Position numbers and translations under genes: made by a program. Under the pieces are notes generated by a model. That model saw only the letters and a program-made list of their open reading frames with translations, did no database searches and was not told the DNA's origin. 6,398 bases of DNA from JAXDLH01 sp034666705. GTDB lineage: Bacteria; Chloroflexota; UBA6077; SHYK01. This document shows positions 5,447 to 6,398 of this stretch, piece after piece. The stretch lies in NCBI GenBank assembly GCA_034666705.1, contig JAXDLH010000393.1, forward strand, positions 1 through 6,398, given 5' to 3'. Position 1 is the first letter of the stretch. Each line of letters begins with the position of its first letter.

Positions 5447-6367
5447 ATGCCAACACCACAGCCAGCGATTCTCAACCGCAACATGGGCCCACATCAGTGG
5501 TACGTGCACCTAAGCCGCGTCGAGGGCTCAGATCTCTCGCAGATCAAGCGCATCATCTCGCAGTACCGCGAGGACTGCAAAGAGCGGGCCATCAACACCG
5601 TGATCGGCTTTGGCCCGACGCTCCTCAAAGACCTCACGACCGACGTTCCTGACGACTTCCAGCCGTTCCAAACCGTCGCCTCGGCCGATGGCAGCGGGCG
5701 TGAGGCGAAGGGCACCCAGGAAGAGATGCTCGTGTGGCTCCACAGCATGGACAAGGGCGATCTGTGGAAGACCCAATGGGATCTCCGCCAGGCGATGAAG
5801 GGCCACATGAAGGTCGCCCGTGAGACGATGACGTTCATCTTTGGCAACTCGCTTGACCTCTCCGGCTTCATCGACGGTACGGGCAACCCATTGCCGGCGC
5901 AGGACCTGGAGGTCGCGATCGTGCCGGAAGGCGAACCCGGCGCCGGTGGCTCTCACATCCTGGCACAGCGCTGGGTGCACGATCTCGAGGCATTCGAGAA
6001 GCTGCCGATCGCGGCTCAGGAAGCCGTGTTCGGCCGGAAGAAGCCGGACTCGGCCCGACTCGACAACCCGCCGCCGGAATCGCACCTTGCCCACGTCGAG
6101 CTGCGCGAGGGCCAAACGGCCGATCAGAGCAAGCCGAAGCGGGACGAGATCTCGCGGCGTTCCACCCCGTACGCGTTCCATGATGGGACCGTGGGCCTGT
6201 ACTTCCTCGCGTTCTGCAAGACGCAGGCCCCGTTCCGCGAGCGGCTCCGCGCGATGTACGGCCTCGACGGGCAGCCACGCGACAAGCTGACCGACTACAG
6301 CAACCCAGCCTCCGGATCCTTCTATTTCGCGCCAGCGGTTGAGACGCTCGACACGATGCTGCAGTAG
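5447..6367 (+). CDS. DyP-type haem peroxidase (YfeX-like)
   Basis: This 306-residue dye-decolourising-type peroxidase uses hydrogen peroxide and haem to oxidise a substrate. The family motif GFIDG lies at 140-144 with the distal aspartate D143. GGSHILAQRWVHDLEAFEKL follows, then a GRKKPDS block. ESHLAHVEL contains the predicted proximal haem ligand H213, by alignment to SHLTRV of E. coli YfeX. The distal arginine is predicted as R237 in SRRSTPYAF, and the C-terminus is GLYFLAF ... GSFYFAP. Overall order and length match YfeX (about 300 residues). The spacing from H213 to R237 is 24 residues, against 17 in YfeX as I recall it, so this protein has a longer, charged loop there. No Tat or Sec signal is visible, so it is probably cytoplasmic, and the protein ends without an encapsulin-targeting tail. 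Its neighbour is the divergent SOD, whose product, hydrogen peroxide, is a DyP substrate. Confidence 0.93.
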   Translation: MPTPQPAILNRNMGPHQWYVHLSRVEGSDLSQIKRIISQYREDCKERAINTVIGFGPTLLKDLTTDVPDDFQPFQTVASADGSGREAKGTQEEMLVWLHSMDKGDLWKTQWDLRQAMKGHMKVARETMTFIFGNSLDLSGFIDGTGNPLPAQDLEVAIVPEGEPGAGGSHILAQRWVHDLEAFEKLPIAAQEAVFGRKKPDSARLDNPPPESHLAHVELREGQTADQSKPKRDEISRRSTPYAFHDGTVGLYFLAFCKTQAPFRERLRAMYGLDGQPRDKLTDYSNPASGSFYFAPAVETLDTMLQ

Positions 6368-6398
6368 CACCAATCCGTTCTGATCGTCGAAGTGGGGG

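Noticed and set aside
6340..6367. Possible encapsulin cargo-loading tail on the DyP peroxidase
   Set aside because: Such tails form a C-terminal extension rich in Gly, Ser and Leu. This protein ends directly after the conserved FYFAP block with ETLDTMLQ, and no encapsulin gene is in the window.
5528..6373. A 281-codon open frame on the minus strand opposite the peroxidase
   Set aside because: It is a GC-rich antisense shadow of the well-supported DyP peroxidase. Its translation is arginine/leucine-rich with no recognisable domain.

Overview
The window is a stretch of GC-rich bacterial chromosome (roughly 60% GC or a little more, judged by eye) with tightly packed, ordinary bacterial genes, Shine-Dalgarno-led starts and no mobile elements, RNA genes or CRISPR arrays that I can see. 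The taxon cannot be fixed from the sequence alone. The gene types, the divergent Fe/Mn superoxide dismutase subtype (tyrosine in place of the usual second-shell histidine) and the short D-Ala-D-Ala carboxypeptidase would fit Chloroflexota (for example Thermomicrobia) or another high-GC group. That placement is inference.

Layout. Positions 1-570 (+) hold the 3' part of a penicillin-binding-protein-type D-alanyl-D-alanine carboxypeptidase, cut by the window edge. It converges on a leftward block of five genes. In transcription order on the minus strand these are a Nudix hydrolase (4412-3936), a GAF-GGDEF diguanylate cyclase (3808-2726), a second Nudix hydrolase (2721-2302), a branched-chain amino acid aminotransferase (2275-1334) and a cytidylate kinase-like P-loop protein (1267-635). 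Gaps are 4 to about 130 bases, so they could be one operon, possibly started by a weak promoter near 4443. Upstream of it, also on the minus strand, is an Fe/Mn superoxide dismutase (5178-4531). A 268-base divergent intergenic region (5179-5446) separates this from a rightward YfeX-like DyP-type haem peroxidase (5447-6367). The last 31 bases hold nothing recognisable.

How the genes may work together. Superoxide dismutase makes hydrogen peroxide, which a DyP peroxidase can consume, so the divergent pair reads as an oxidative-stress locus. The five-gene block mixes nucleotide clean-up (two Nudix enzymes), second-messenger synthesis (c-di-GMP), amino-acid metabolism and a nucleotide kinase-like protein. 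A shared pathway is not evident, and it may be a housekeeping operon. I found no clear evidence of an undescribed system. The points most worth a second look are the Nudix-diguanylate cyclase-Nudix arrangement and the active-site variations in the SOD, peroxidase and carboxypeptidase.
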